Source: Carettochelys insculpta | Lineage: Eukaryota; Chordata; Testudines; Carettochelyidae | NCBI RefSeq assembly: GCF_033958435.1 | Contig: NC_134160.1 | Span: 8,853,001 to 8,917,000, forward strand | DNA: 64,000 nucleotides | Direction of reading: 5' to 3' | Shown here: in pieces, positions 11,649 to 22,400 of the stretch | How positions within the stretch are numbered: position 1 is the stretch's first letter | Layout of the letters: every line of letters starts with the position of its first letter | Made by a program: the position numbers and the translations under genes | The notes under the pieces: model-generated | Seen by the model: only the letters and a program-made list of their open reading frames with translations | Database searches by the model: none | Told to the model about the DNA's origin: nothing

Positions 11649-12422
11649 ATTGGCCAAGCACTTGCCACTCGTCCCATGGCCCAACAGGCGGAGCTCGGTA
11701 ACCTCTGATTGGCCAGGTGCTGGTTCCCTTCCCATTCTGATTGGTCTCTTGTACTCCTGTGTCCCCCTTTTGGTCCAACGGCTGCCAAGGGCTGAGGCAC
11801 AGCCTTCTCTGTTCAGCGATTGGGCGGCTCAGCTGCCATTCTTTGGTTTTTTCGCTTCTCGCTCGTTGCTCCCGCTTGTCCCTCAGTCACTCTAGGGGCG
11901 GGACTACGGGGCGTGCAGGGAAGGTCCGTGACGGGCGAGACAGAGCTGAACAAAAGCTCTGTCCTCTCTTGCATTTGGGTGCTGGGATTTCTCTTTCGAG
12001 TTCCTGGTGGCCTATTAGTCGGCGAGACTCTCAATCAAAGCGTGGGGTTTGATTAGACTGTCAGTCAAAGAAAATAATCCCTCTTTTTGTCCGTTACCGA
12101 ATAGATAATGTCCCGCCCACTCTATTACTCTCTGATTGGTCAACTTTGCTATCACTCCGAATATGGTTTTCGTGACTGGTACAATAGCGTGGGTGGGCGG
12201 GTTGAGAACAAAGTCCCTTCAAGGCATTGGCGGGTGTGCTGTCAACTCACCCTTCTTTCTCTCTTCGAGACGTCACTCACAATTTGGGCGGGCCTGAGAC
12301 CAGAACGTCGTGGAAGGGGTGGGACGACCTTTTTGATCGGCCCTCTGGCCCGTCCGTCCGACCTTCGCTGTCGTTGATTGGTTTCATTTCCCGTCCATCC
12401 CCTTCGGTCCTCTTCGGATTGG
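11649..12422 (-). promoter_or_regulatory. Array of eight inverted CCAAT boxes (NF-Y type)
   Basis: ATTGG (CCAAT on the minus strand) occurs at about 11649, 11708, 11740, 11819, 12135, 12226, 12377 and 12418; six of these have the fuller GATTGG. One pentamer per strand is expected about once per kilobase, so eight in 775 bases is a strong excess, all on one strand. NF-Y binds such boxes. The array lies 230-1000 bases upstream of the MACO1 start codon and could also serve divergent transcription. Confidence 0.6.
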
Positions 12423-12566
12423 AGGTGGTCGGCATAGGCGGGGCGGGGCGCGGCGTCTGCGCGCGGGGACGCGGTGGGGAGGGACGGACCTGAAATTATT
12501 TTTATTTCTTTGTTTCTAAGGGGGGGAGGGGGAAAAAAGCGGAAAAAAAAAACTGCCCAACCTCGA

Positions 12567-12581
12567 ATGGTGGCGCCGTGA
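12567..12581 (+). other. Four-codon upstream ORF in the MACO1 5' leader
   Basis: ATG GTG GCG CCG TGA lies 86 bases before the main start codon, in a different frame from it. It has G at +4 but a weak -3 position. If transcription starts upstream of 12567, ribosomes would meet this minimal uORF first. The start site is not known. Confidence 0.35.
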
Positions 12582-12652
12582 GCCGGGCGGGCCCGAGCGA
12601 GCGCGAGGCGGGGGCGCGCGGGACCGGGCCGGGGGCGGCGGGGGCCGGGAGG

Positions 12653-12732
12653 ATGAAGCGGCGGAGCGCGGACTGCAGCAAACTCCGGCGGCCGCTGAAG
12701 CGGAACCGCATCACCGAGGGCATCTACGGCAG
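12653..12732 (+). CDS. MACO1: MACO1 exon 1 (residues 1-27)
   Basis: It encodes MKRRSADCSKLRRPLKRNR then ITEGIYG, nearly identical to human macoilin (MKRRNADCSK...). The ATG has A at -3. The frame stays open upstream to a GTG at 12578, but family comparison places the start at this ATG. The donor is GGCAG|GTACGG, leaving a split Ser codon. Confidence 0.95.
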
Positions 12733-15700
12733 GTACGGGCCGGACTCCCGCTCTCCTCCCCCGGGATCCCTCCCCTGCCCCGGCAGCAGGACCCGGCTCT
12801 CACCGGCCGCGGCGCCGCTCTCTCGCTCCCCCTCCCCTCGGGATCCCGGCCTGTCAGGGGCTGCCCCTCCCCCTGGCGGCGCGCTCCCCACCCACCGGAG
12901 GGACGCGGCCTGTCAGGGCGGAACACCCCCCTCCCGCAGTCCGGCTCCTGTCGCCGCCTAGTCGCGGGGGAGTTGGGCCCCTGCTGGCGCGGCAGTCGCC
13001 GCTAGGCCGCACTCTGGGCCCAGGGGGTTGGCTGCCCGGTGCCGAGCCCGAAGGACTCCGCCTCTCACCCCCGCCCTCCTTCAGTGTCATCTCCCTTCAG
13101 GGCCCCTCTTTCCCTACTGTCTGTGCCCAGGGGTTCCCGCCTCCCGCTCCCGCACGTTGTTCCTCCCCCAGCAACACACGTTGTCACCTCGGAGCCCCCA
13201 TTGCCTCTGTAGGGGGCTCGTCTCGCGCTCACCTCCCTGGCACATTGCCTCCTATTCTAGCCACGCTTCTCCCCTCTTCTCCCTTCTTCAGGCCATCTCT
13301 GTCTCGTCCCGTTGTCCCCCCTACCCACTCTCCACGCACCCCGTGCCTCTTCTCAGAGGTGCCTTTCCCCTCGTCTTGCCCAGGGTCTGAACCCCCTTCT
13401 CAACAACTGCCTGCCTGGGACCTTTACCCTCCTCCTGCTCTTTTTTACAGACTTAGTTCAGATGCTGTTTTGTTTTTGCCTACTGGTTTCCCCACCCTAT
13501 CCTTTTTGTATAAATCGGGGTGAGAGTGGTTGGGATGGGTGGGAGCTGCTGGCCAAGGTCCTGTTGATGCTAATTGAAGGAAGCAACTTGGGGAACATTT
13601 GTTCCGAGATTTTTACTTTTTCCCCCATATTTAGCTTTCTCAAACATTCCATGATGTAGAAAGGGGATTAGCATCATGGGCACAAATTAGGGGCTAACAC
13701 AGTCAGAAATAGTAGTTGGGGAGAGTTCTCCACATCCTTCAAGAGAGTACTCAACATGCAGAGCAGAATACATAATGTGATTTCAAAAGGTATGACAGCA
13801 TGAATTTGCGTGAGTGTGAGTGGCATTATGAATGCAAAGTTTTGGGGGACAGCAGCATCTCACGTGATCAAGCTTAAAGAGTTAGGTTTTATATAAGGGA
13901 TGAAACCTCTGCTAGAAAGAAGTGATACTGGCACATCATTTAGTATGATGATTTTATATTCTGAAGTTCACAGGACTTTTAAAGAAGCATTTGGAAGAGT
14001 AAATTTGCTTATTTTAATTAGAATTAGTGTAAATTATCTATAAAGGGACATGGTTAATTTAAAACATAATTCAGCATGGAATCTTACAAGGTACACCTAA
14101 GTTTAGCGTAACTGGAGAAGATGAGAGAAATATTTGTTGACTTTGTGGTTTTGACTTTTTGGTTTGTGGCTTTTATAGCCAGTTTCATTGTTTTTCCTGT
14201 TGTGTTTTTCACAATAGAGATGATAGCTATTTTTAAAATGTGAGAAAGTGTGGTTGGGTTAAAAAAATGGTAGCAACCTCTGATGCAGTCCATGACATTG
14301 ACCCTTATCTCTTTTTTTTAAATTTGCTAGACTACAAGTTCATGTGTCCCTTTAAACTCAGAGTTTTTTGGTGGTAAATGTGGGACATAAATTAAAACAA
14401 GAGCAAGAAAATCTCAAATTGAAAGATCTGTTGATTGTTTTACTGTAAACATTAACATTTTGGCTTGTGTTTACGTGCTAGACATATTATTTAACAGAAC
14501 TGTGAATAGATAGTTAAGTACTATCAATACATTTGGGCAAAAATTGAATGGCTATAAAATTTGACTAAAGAGCATTAGAGATTTTGATGCTTGGGAGTAA
14601 CTGATGGACTTTCTCTTTTTGTGAGTGAAGGCACTGTCAGGAGGAAATTTTTGCTCATGATCGTTCTCATCTCCCCCTCTGCCTCTCCTCTTATGTATTG
14701 GTGCCCCTTCCATCCTGGCAAGGGTGTGTTTACCCTTTCCTGATATAACCCTCGTATGCTGAAGAACTGTATCTCCACGGAACTTTTTTTGCGTTTAAAA
14801 ATTCCCCAACATTGTGGAGCTGCACGACTAATAGAAAATATTGGAGCGTTTTTCATATGAAGTCATATGTCATTACTGCCCGGAGTAAATCTAGATGAGT
14901 TGGTGGTAAAATATGCCAGCAGTTGCCAGCACCTGCCATGTTAGAACTTCTGGCCCTGGAGCTGAAGTAGTGAGAAACTTCAAGAAAAAGACTTGCTAAA
15001 CAAATAAAGGTCAATAATTTGGTCAAGAAGAGTTTTGAACGTGCTTGTGTTCCATGAAACTGCATATCTTAACTTATTAAATAAAATGGCAATAGTAAGA
15101 GTATCTGTGTTACTTAAAGATGGCAAATGTATCGGACTTTTACATGATGTCAAATAACTGCGTTCATTGGCATATTCTAGAAGGTACACTTAAAAAATCT
15201 TTTTTGAACATCTGTTTTGGTAAAAATATGCTTTAATTTAAAGAATATTTTAAAGACCACAATTAATGTAAAGTATGCTTTGAGTATTAAACTTAGTAGC
15301 TTCCATAGAGGGCAAGATACAATCAACCAAAGCCCTAACCAGTTAGGAGGAAATAATGTTTTTGAGCTAGTAAGATAGGTGTGTCAAATTCAGGTATGCA
15401 GTAATTACACATTTCTTGAATAAGAGTAATTTTGTTGTTGATAGTTCTGAAATGCTGATTATCAAAAAGTATGAGCTGTGATAATGTTTCATTTATATTT
15501 ATAGTTCAGTTAAAGTATGTATGTGCAGTAGGTGGAAGATCTGAGCAAATGTGCATAATATCAAAATGAGCTTTGAAAAGTGAGCCAATTCATAGAGAAC
15601 ACTGATATAATGAAATTCCCACAGTTTTACTTAATTTCAATATGGAAATTGTAATTCTCATTGTAGTGATCTTCTGCTTAAAATTAACTTGTGTGAGTAA

Positions 15701-16382
15701 TAATATCACTCTCAAAGTATACCTGTTTTATGTTTGGCTGGTATCTGAAATTCCTTTTCTATAAATTTTATTTACAAATTATATATTGGATAGTTTCTGA
15801 AACAATTTTTTTTTCAGAAAAGAACAGACTTATTACTAGTTTCTTCATTGGAGTCTTTTCTCCATTGTCTGTTGAGTGTCTTGTTCATGTCAAATTGACT
15901 GAAAATCTAAGAACAATGTTAATTACAGCAGAATAACAAAATAGTTTGGAAGTTGCGCAGTTTGGAAGTTACAAAGTAGTTAAACATTGGTGGCCAAACT
16001 GTGGTTTGTGAGCCACGCGTGGCTCTTTTATCACTGAAATGAGGCTCACGGAACCCCCCCCCCCAATTTCCACTTACTAGACTTAGGGCTGGGGGATCAG
16101 GAATTCTGCTTCTCAGTGGGATGGTGGCATAGGGTCTTCTGTCCAGCAGGGATGGGGGACTTCAAGCTTCTGATCAGCAGGTTACACCTGTTGTGGCCAA
16201 AGCTTTAGCTGGAGTGGATCTGAAGCCCTAAGACTGACAGGCCTCTGCCATGGGGCCGAAGCCCTGAATCCTAGCAGGTGTGCCCTAGCTCTTGCGCTTC
16301 TGAAGATTGTCAGGGTCAGTAACTACGGCCACCTCTGGTTTATAAGGTAATATTTAGGGGTAACAGTCTCTTGGAAAACAGT

Positions 16383-16414
<32 letters not shown>

Positions 16415-19400
16415 CTTTCTAGAATCCTACAAGGATTTGTTTTTAAACTGAAATTCAGCATTTATTTACCTTCTCTTACATAAGAACTTTTTTTGAGGGG
16501 GGAAGAGGAGAATATCGGGGGGTGGTTGCTTTTTTAAAAAAATCAAACAATTGTGCTAGCTGCAGGTAGATCTTCAATACAGAGCATCACATTTCTTGTA
16601 GTAATTGTTTGGTTTTCATTTCATATTGACATCTTCTGTTTGTTAAAATTCAGGCAGCTTCCATGTATTATTCCAGAAAGAGGCAGGGTAAGTCATGTGG
16701 AATGTGTGAGGTTTTTGTTATCTAACTAACAAAAGATGCTTGAGATAGAATGCTCTTTCCTTATTTCTCAGCTCTTCTCTTGTCTCTCTTCCCTCCCATC
16801 TTTTTCAGTCTTAGTTCAATTCAGCATATGTTAGGAAAGAGAAGAGCAATACAGTGCTTAAAGGTCTAGAAAACATGACTTGTGGGGGGAAGACAGAAAG
16901 AGGTTTGTTTATGTTGGAAAAGAAAAGACTAAGAGGGAACTTGAATAGCAGCTTTCAAGTACCTAAAAGAGTGTTTCAAGGAGAAGGGAGAAGAATTATT
17001 CTCCTTAACCTCTGATGAAAGGAAGAAGCAATGAGATTAAATTGCGGCAAGGGAGGTTTAGGGTGGACATTAGGAAAAATTTCCCAACTGTCAGGGTGGT
17101 TAAGCACCAGAATAAGTTGTGTAGGGAGGATGTGGAATCTCTATCACTGGAGATACTTAAGAGCAGGTTAGATAGGCATCTGTCAGAGATCACCTAGATG
17201 GCACTTGGTCCTGCCATGACAGCAGAGGACTGGACTTGATGACCTCTCGCGATCCCTTCCAATTGTAGGGTTCTAGGTGCTATGTAAGTAGATTGTTGTG
17301 TGACTGAGCAGAGTTCTTAAACTTTCAAGATTTTTAAACAATATCCGTGACCCTCCAACAAAGGCAGTAATAATTGTACAATATCAGAGTGATAAATTAA
17401 TAGGTTTTGTGGTTGCTGAAATAAGGCTTCCAAAGCTGATAGGTGAAACAAAGACCTTTGAATGCATCATGACTCTATTAAAAACAAAAACCTCTGTAAT
17501 GCAATGTTGTCTCTATGGTCATAACTGGACATATGCCTAAGGCATTTTTTTCTTCGTTTTTTTATGACAAACAAGTGACATTTATGAGATTCCTGCTCAC
17601 CTAAGTGCTCAGAGCAGTATTTTTGGTAAAGTGAAATTTATTCTTGTATGTAAAGGGAACACAGAAAGGGAGAAGAGGGCCACTACTGTTTATAAGGCAA
17701 TTTTTTTCTTCAAATCTGTGTTGGGCTATGTCTACACCAGTTCAGCAACCCAAGATTTCTGCAAAGTTATTACTGAATTTAGCAATTGTTGCATACTACA
17801 AATATTTCTCCATTTGTTTCCTGTACATAGTTTAACCTCTCTGAGCTCATTTATAGGGCCCCTTACTGCGCACTTGAGTTTCTCTTGACGACCCACTTCT
17901 GCTGTGCTGTCTAACCTGAATGTAGTTGACTTTTATTAAAAATCTGTTTGTTGTTCACCTTCCACTAATAAGTGTCTGTATCTGTTAGACTGAATTCTGT
18001 AAGACAGGGAGTGATTCTATCTTCATATTTTTGAATGTGTCTTGCACTTTTTCATTTTCTTATTCCATTGGCATCTGAAGGCTTCCAACCAGTGTCAGGG
18101 ACCCCCTGTTGCTAGGTGTTACAATGAACAAGCAGTGTTTGCCTATGGTTATTCCTAGGTTTGGTGGTTGAGCACTAATAATAAAACCTAACAATTAAAT
18201 ATCTGTGATGAAATTGGAGAAGGCTAGTCTAAAAATAAAATTAAGTATATGTCAAATGGAAAATTTTAAATACTTCAAAGGAAGGAATGTAAGCTAGTCC
18301 CTATGTTTGTTTTTATAAAGTTATTGCAGTAACCCAATATGTTATGGAAACATTCGGACAGGTATTTGATTTAAATATGGAATTTCATCTGGAATACATT
18401 TGAAGTTTTGTTAGAGATTTAATAGAAAATGATACTATTTCTCCTCCCAGTTTTCTGAATACGACATAGGGGTTAGAACTTATATGTACGTAACTTTCAG
18501 GTAGTTTAAGGCAGGTGTGGGGAGCCCAAACCCTCACTGGTGTGGTCCCCAACTGATTTGTCTATGGGTCAGTGGCCCCGACCCAAAAAGGGTTCCCCAT
18601 ACCTGCCTTAAACTACCTGAAAGTGAGGTACATAGATGTTCTAACTCCTCTGTCATATTCAGAAGATACCAGCCCCAGAGCCTTGGGAGCAGGGCCAAAA
18701 ATGAGGGGTTCATTGTTGGATGGGGCTGCTAGGAGGTGGGTTTGGGGCATGAGGTCTGGGCAGTAGTGGGGTGCAGGAGCAGGATGGGGGTCTGGGTGAG
18801 AGGAGGTGCTGGAGCACACTGAGGATTTGGGTTCTGGAAGGGAGGAATCGGTGGGAGTGTGGGATCTGGGAGGGAGGACATAAGAGCAGGGTAAGATTGG
18901 GAAGCCTGAGTGGGAGGGTGGCTGCAAGAGTGGATCTTGGTAGGAGGAGGGTGCAAAAGTGGTCAAGGGATGTAGGGTCTGGGTGATGGGGATGCAGCTT
19001 ACCTGGGCAGAGCTCCTGGATACAAATAGCTCTGTGCTGTCCTCCCACCCACTGCTCCAGTCGGCCCACCGCTTGTCCAACCTAGCCTGAAAGGTTTGGG
19101 GCTCCTCACCCTGCCACTGGTCAAAGGCTTGGGGCTCCTCTCTCCAGCATCAGGGTCCAGACGCAGGAAAGCCACAAGCTGGAGGTTCCCCACCCCTGGT
19201 TTAAGGTGTTGCTTGGAAGCTGTATACCTTTTAGTGACTAAAGACTGAGGAGTTGGAACTATTAAAATTTGGTGGTTCTCATCTCTCTCCAGTGAATGGT
19301 TTTCATTTTTACAGATGATGTGGAGTCCCAAAATCAGCATATCTTTGGCAACAGGAAAGGAATTTTTCTGCATAATTACTTGTAGAACAGACCATCAGAA

Positions 19401-22400
19401 ATGACAAATCATAATTTACATGTGAAAATGTAAACTTCCTGTCTCATTAACTACATACTGTTTTTACATGAAAACTTGTGAAATATTTTTACTTAACTAA
19501 TTAGTTTCAACATTTAAGGACTTTAAAATACAGAATTTGTGATATGTAACTATACAGTGCTTTTTTCAATGTTCATTCTGTGTATGAAGTCAGCTCTTTT
19601 GGGCCTCAGTCTTTCAAGAAAGATGCATTTATGTCTCTTTGAGCTGGTTACCTCTTGTGCTTTTTGTCTCTTCCCCAGTTTTCAACATTTGCTGTCCTGG
19701 CTCTTCCATTCCATTCTTTCTTTTCTGCTTTCCTCCCTCTTCCTTTTTTCTCATTTAATAGGCCGTGTCTACACTAGCCCAAAATTTCAAAATGTCCGTT
19801 TTGAAGATTACTAATGAAGCAGTGAAATACATATTCAGTGCCTCATTAGCATGCAGGTGGCTGCGGCACTTCAAAATTGCCACAGCTTGCTGCTGCATGG
19901 CTCGTCCAGACAGAGGTCCTTTTCGAAAGGACCCCTGGAACCTATCTGCTGATAGGAATAAAGGGATTTCAAAACTGGTGGGGTCCTTTCGAAAAGGACT
20001 CCTGTCTGGATGAGCTGCGCGGCAGTGAGCTGCGTCAATTTCGAAGTGCCGTGGCTGCCCGCATGCTAATTAGGCGCTGAATATGTATTTCAGTGCTTCA
20101 TTGGTAATCTTCAAAATGGCCATTTGCGTGGCCATTTCGAAGTTTTGGACTAGTGTAGATGTAGCTATATGGTTCTTTTACAATTTGAAGCTACTTCAGG
20201 CCACAATTAAGTGCTGTGTAGTGTGGCATGCTGGCTGGCAGCTTTGTGCTTGTGTACTGCAGTTGAAGCTGCAGATGCCAATGGTGCAGTCTCACAATTT
20301 AAAGTGATCATTACTTCTGAAGTGTTGTGATAACCTGGATAGGCTAGGACTCCATCAGTACTACATGCAGGAGAGAGAGTTCCCTGCTGTACTGCAGGAT
20401 TAACGGGACATTTCAAAAGAATTTCACTACAATTTAAATATACTATGTTTCTTTCTGGTCAACTTTCTAGAGAACATAAGAGCGGCCATACTGGGTCAGA
20501 TGAAAGGTCCATCTAGCCCAGTATCCTGTCTGCCAACAGTAGCAAATGCCAGATGCCCCAGAGGAGGTGAACCGAAGACAGTGATTAAGTGGTTTGTCTC
20601 CTGCCATCCATCTCCCACCTTCAACAAAAGGCTAGTCACCATACCTTACCCCTTGCTAATAGCCATCTGTGGACCTAACCTCCAAATATTTATCGAGCTC
20701 TTTTTTAAACTCTGTTAGAGTCCTGGCCTTCAGAGCATCCTCTGGTAAGGAGTTCCACAGGTTGACTGTGCACTGCGTGAAGAAAAACTTTCTTTTATTA
20801 GTTTTGAACCTGCTACCCATTAATTCCCTTTGGTGTCCTCTAGTTCTTAGCACTTGCTAAGAAGCACTTGCTCCTTTACTTTTCCATAAAATACAGTCAA
20901 AGTCTGCATGTCCATTTTAAAAATTACCCATTGACAGTATTTTACAATCTTTCTTGAGTGGATCAGGTCTTTTCCCCTTTGTACCATGCATATATTATAG
21001 TCTTCTTTTTTAATCAAAGTATCCAAGCTTTTTTTCTTTTAACTTGCTGTTTCTTGGCTTTTTATTAGTCCTCCAAGTCCTCATTCTTACTTTATTGCTG
21101 ATACTGCTCATTATATCCCTACTTAATCATGTTGACACTTGATACCAGTTTTATAGCTGGTTTAGATTTGAGATGAATTCCAAATGCAGTTTCTACAATT
21201 GGCTTAAATTCCACTTCAGCTGACTTTCCTTTTATATCATAGAATTCCAATCAACTTTGCCTAATGCATTTTATATGCATTCAGTGCTGTCCTTTTTTAA
21301 ATACCATACATTGCCCTCAAGAACAGGCATTTTCCTGGGCTGCCAGCCAAATGAATGCTTAGCAGGATATGTGTATGTCTGAAATCTTCAAATGATCTGT
21401 GGGAGCTCCACATGTGAGGTGAGGACAATATGTACCTCAGAATGTCCAGTGCTTTTGTGTTGCTTTTCTTGGTGATGATCGTTTTTTATATACATATAAA
21501 ACATTCACTGGAGTCTGTCTTCTACATAACTTCTGATTCGATTTAAAACCAACTGTTAAGCATTTGACTATGCTGGCAGCTCAAAAACTATAAAAAGGTA
21601 CATTCTAACTCAAAGAATATGGTCTCTCTTTAGGCTATTTTAATCCATAATGATTCTTCCCAATGATGATTCAATGTAGCACTTTTTAATGATCTTACCT
21701 TAACAGAAGAACATTTTCTATTCACTCCTCTCAAAATGCCCTGGAGGTCTGTTAGAAATCAATACTACTACCTTTTTTTTTTTTTTTACCTTAAAGCCAA
21801 GTCGCAAATATAATTTGGCTTAAATTCAAATGTTGTACTATGCGAACCCTAATAGTACAGGTGGTATTGCTTTCCTCTGAATGTTTCTCTCATTCTGCAC
21901 ACATTGCATATCCACTTCCTGCTTTACTTTTACCTGCTTTTTTTAGTTTGGTATTTTCAGCTGAGTTGTTTTGTGAGTATTACTATGTGGTATTTACAAT
22001 AATTTACTCAGCCAAATGCATGTCAACAGTTCAGGCATAGTATGATGTTTGCTTCCAGAATTTCTGTAAAAGATGCATACCTTTACCATTTTAACTTCCC
22101 TTACTCTCGTTCTTCTTATACACAGATTTTTCTAGTAACAGAGAGGTTTTTCTATTTTTCTCTGTGTAATGCACTAATTTAGTATTAGGGCAAGTCCCTC
22201 TTTGGATTCTTCAGATCTCTCTTCCTTATTGTAAAATATTTTGTATATAAATTTCTGTTAACCTCCATCTGTTGACTTCATGTCGTGTGTATATTCTGTC
22301 CTGTTTTCTACTGTTTTCCTTCTGCTCACCCTGTTCCTCCCCATTCTGTACCCCTTCTCCCCAAAATCACCTTTGAACTTATAAAGCCTTTTTTTCATCT

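Larger units (their letters stand above)
11081..13050 (+). promoter_or_regulatory. CpG island and MACO1 promoter region
   Basis: GC content and CpG frequency rise sharply from about 11080 and are highest around 12290-13000, spanning the 5' end, exon 1 and the start of intron 1 of MACO1. A GC-box cluster (aggcggggcggggcg) lies at about 12436-12450, some 200 bases before the start codon. No TATA box is evident, as usual for a housekeeping-type island promoter. Long overlapping frames on both strands (for example 11164-11628) are GC artefacts. Confidence 0.75.

Noticed and set aside
11164..11800. Overlapping 85-154 codon frames on both strands
   Set aside because: GC-rich island sequence lacks stop codons by composition. 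No protein similarity was recognised and there is no splice-compatible structure.
12578..12652. In-frame N-terminal extension of MACO1 from a GTG at 12578
   Set aside because: There is no ATG in the extension, its composition is CpG-island Ala/Gly/Arg, and macoilin family members start at the MKRR sequence.
16383..16409. TATA-rich stretch considered as a promoter
   Set aside because: It is a simple (TA)n microsatellite deep in intron 1 with no start-site context.
18613..19080. 155-codon minus-strand frame
   Set aside because: It lies in G-rich low-complexity DNA of a hAT element, with Pro/Ser/His-rich composition.
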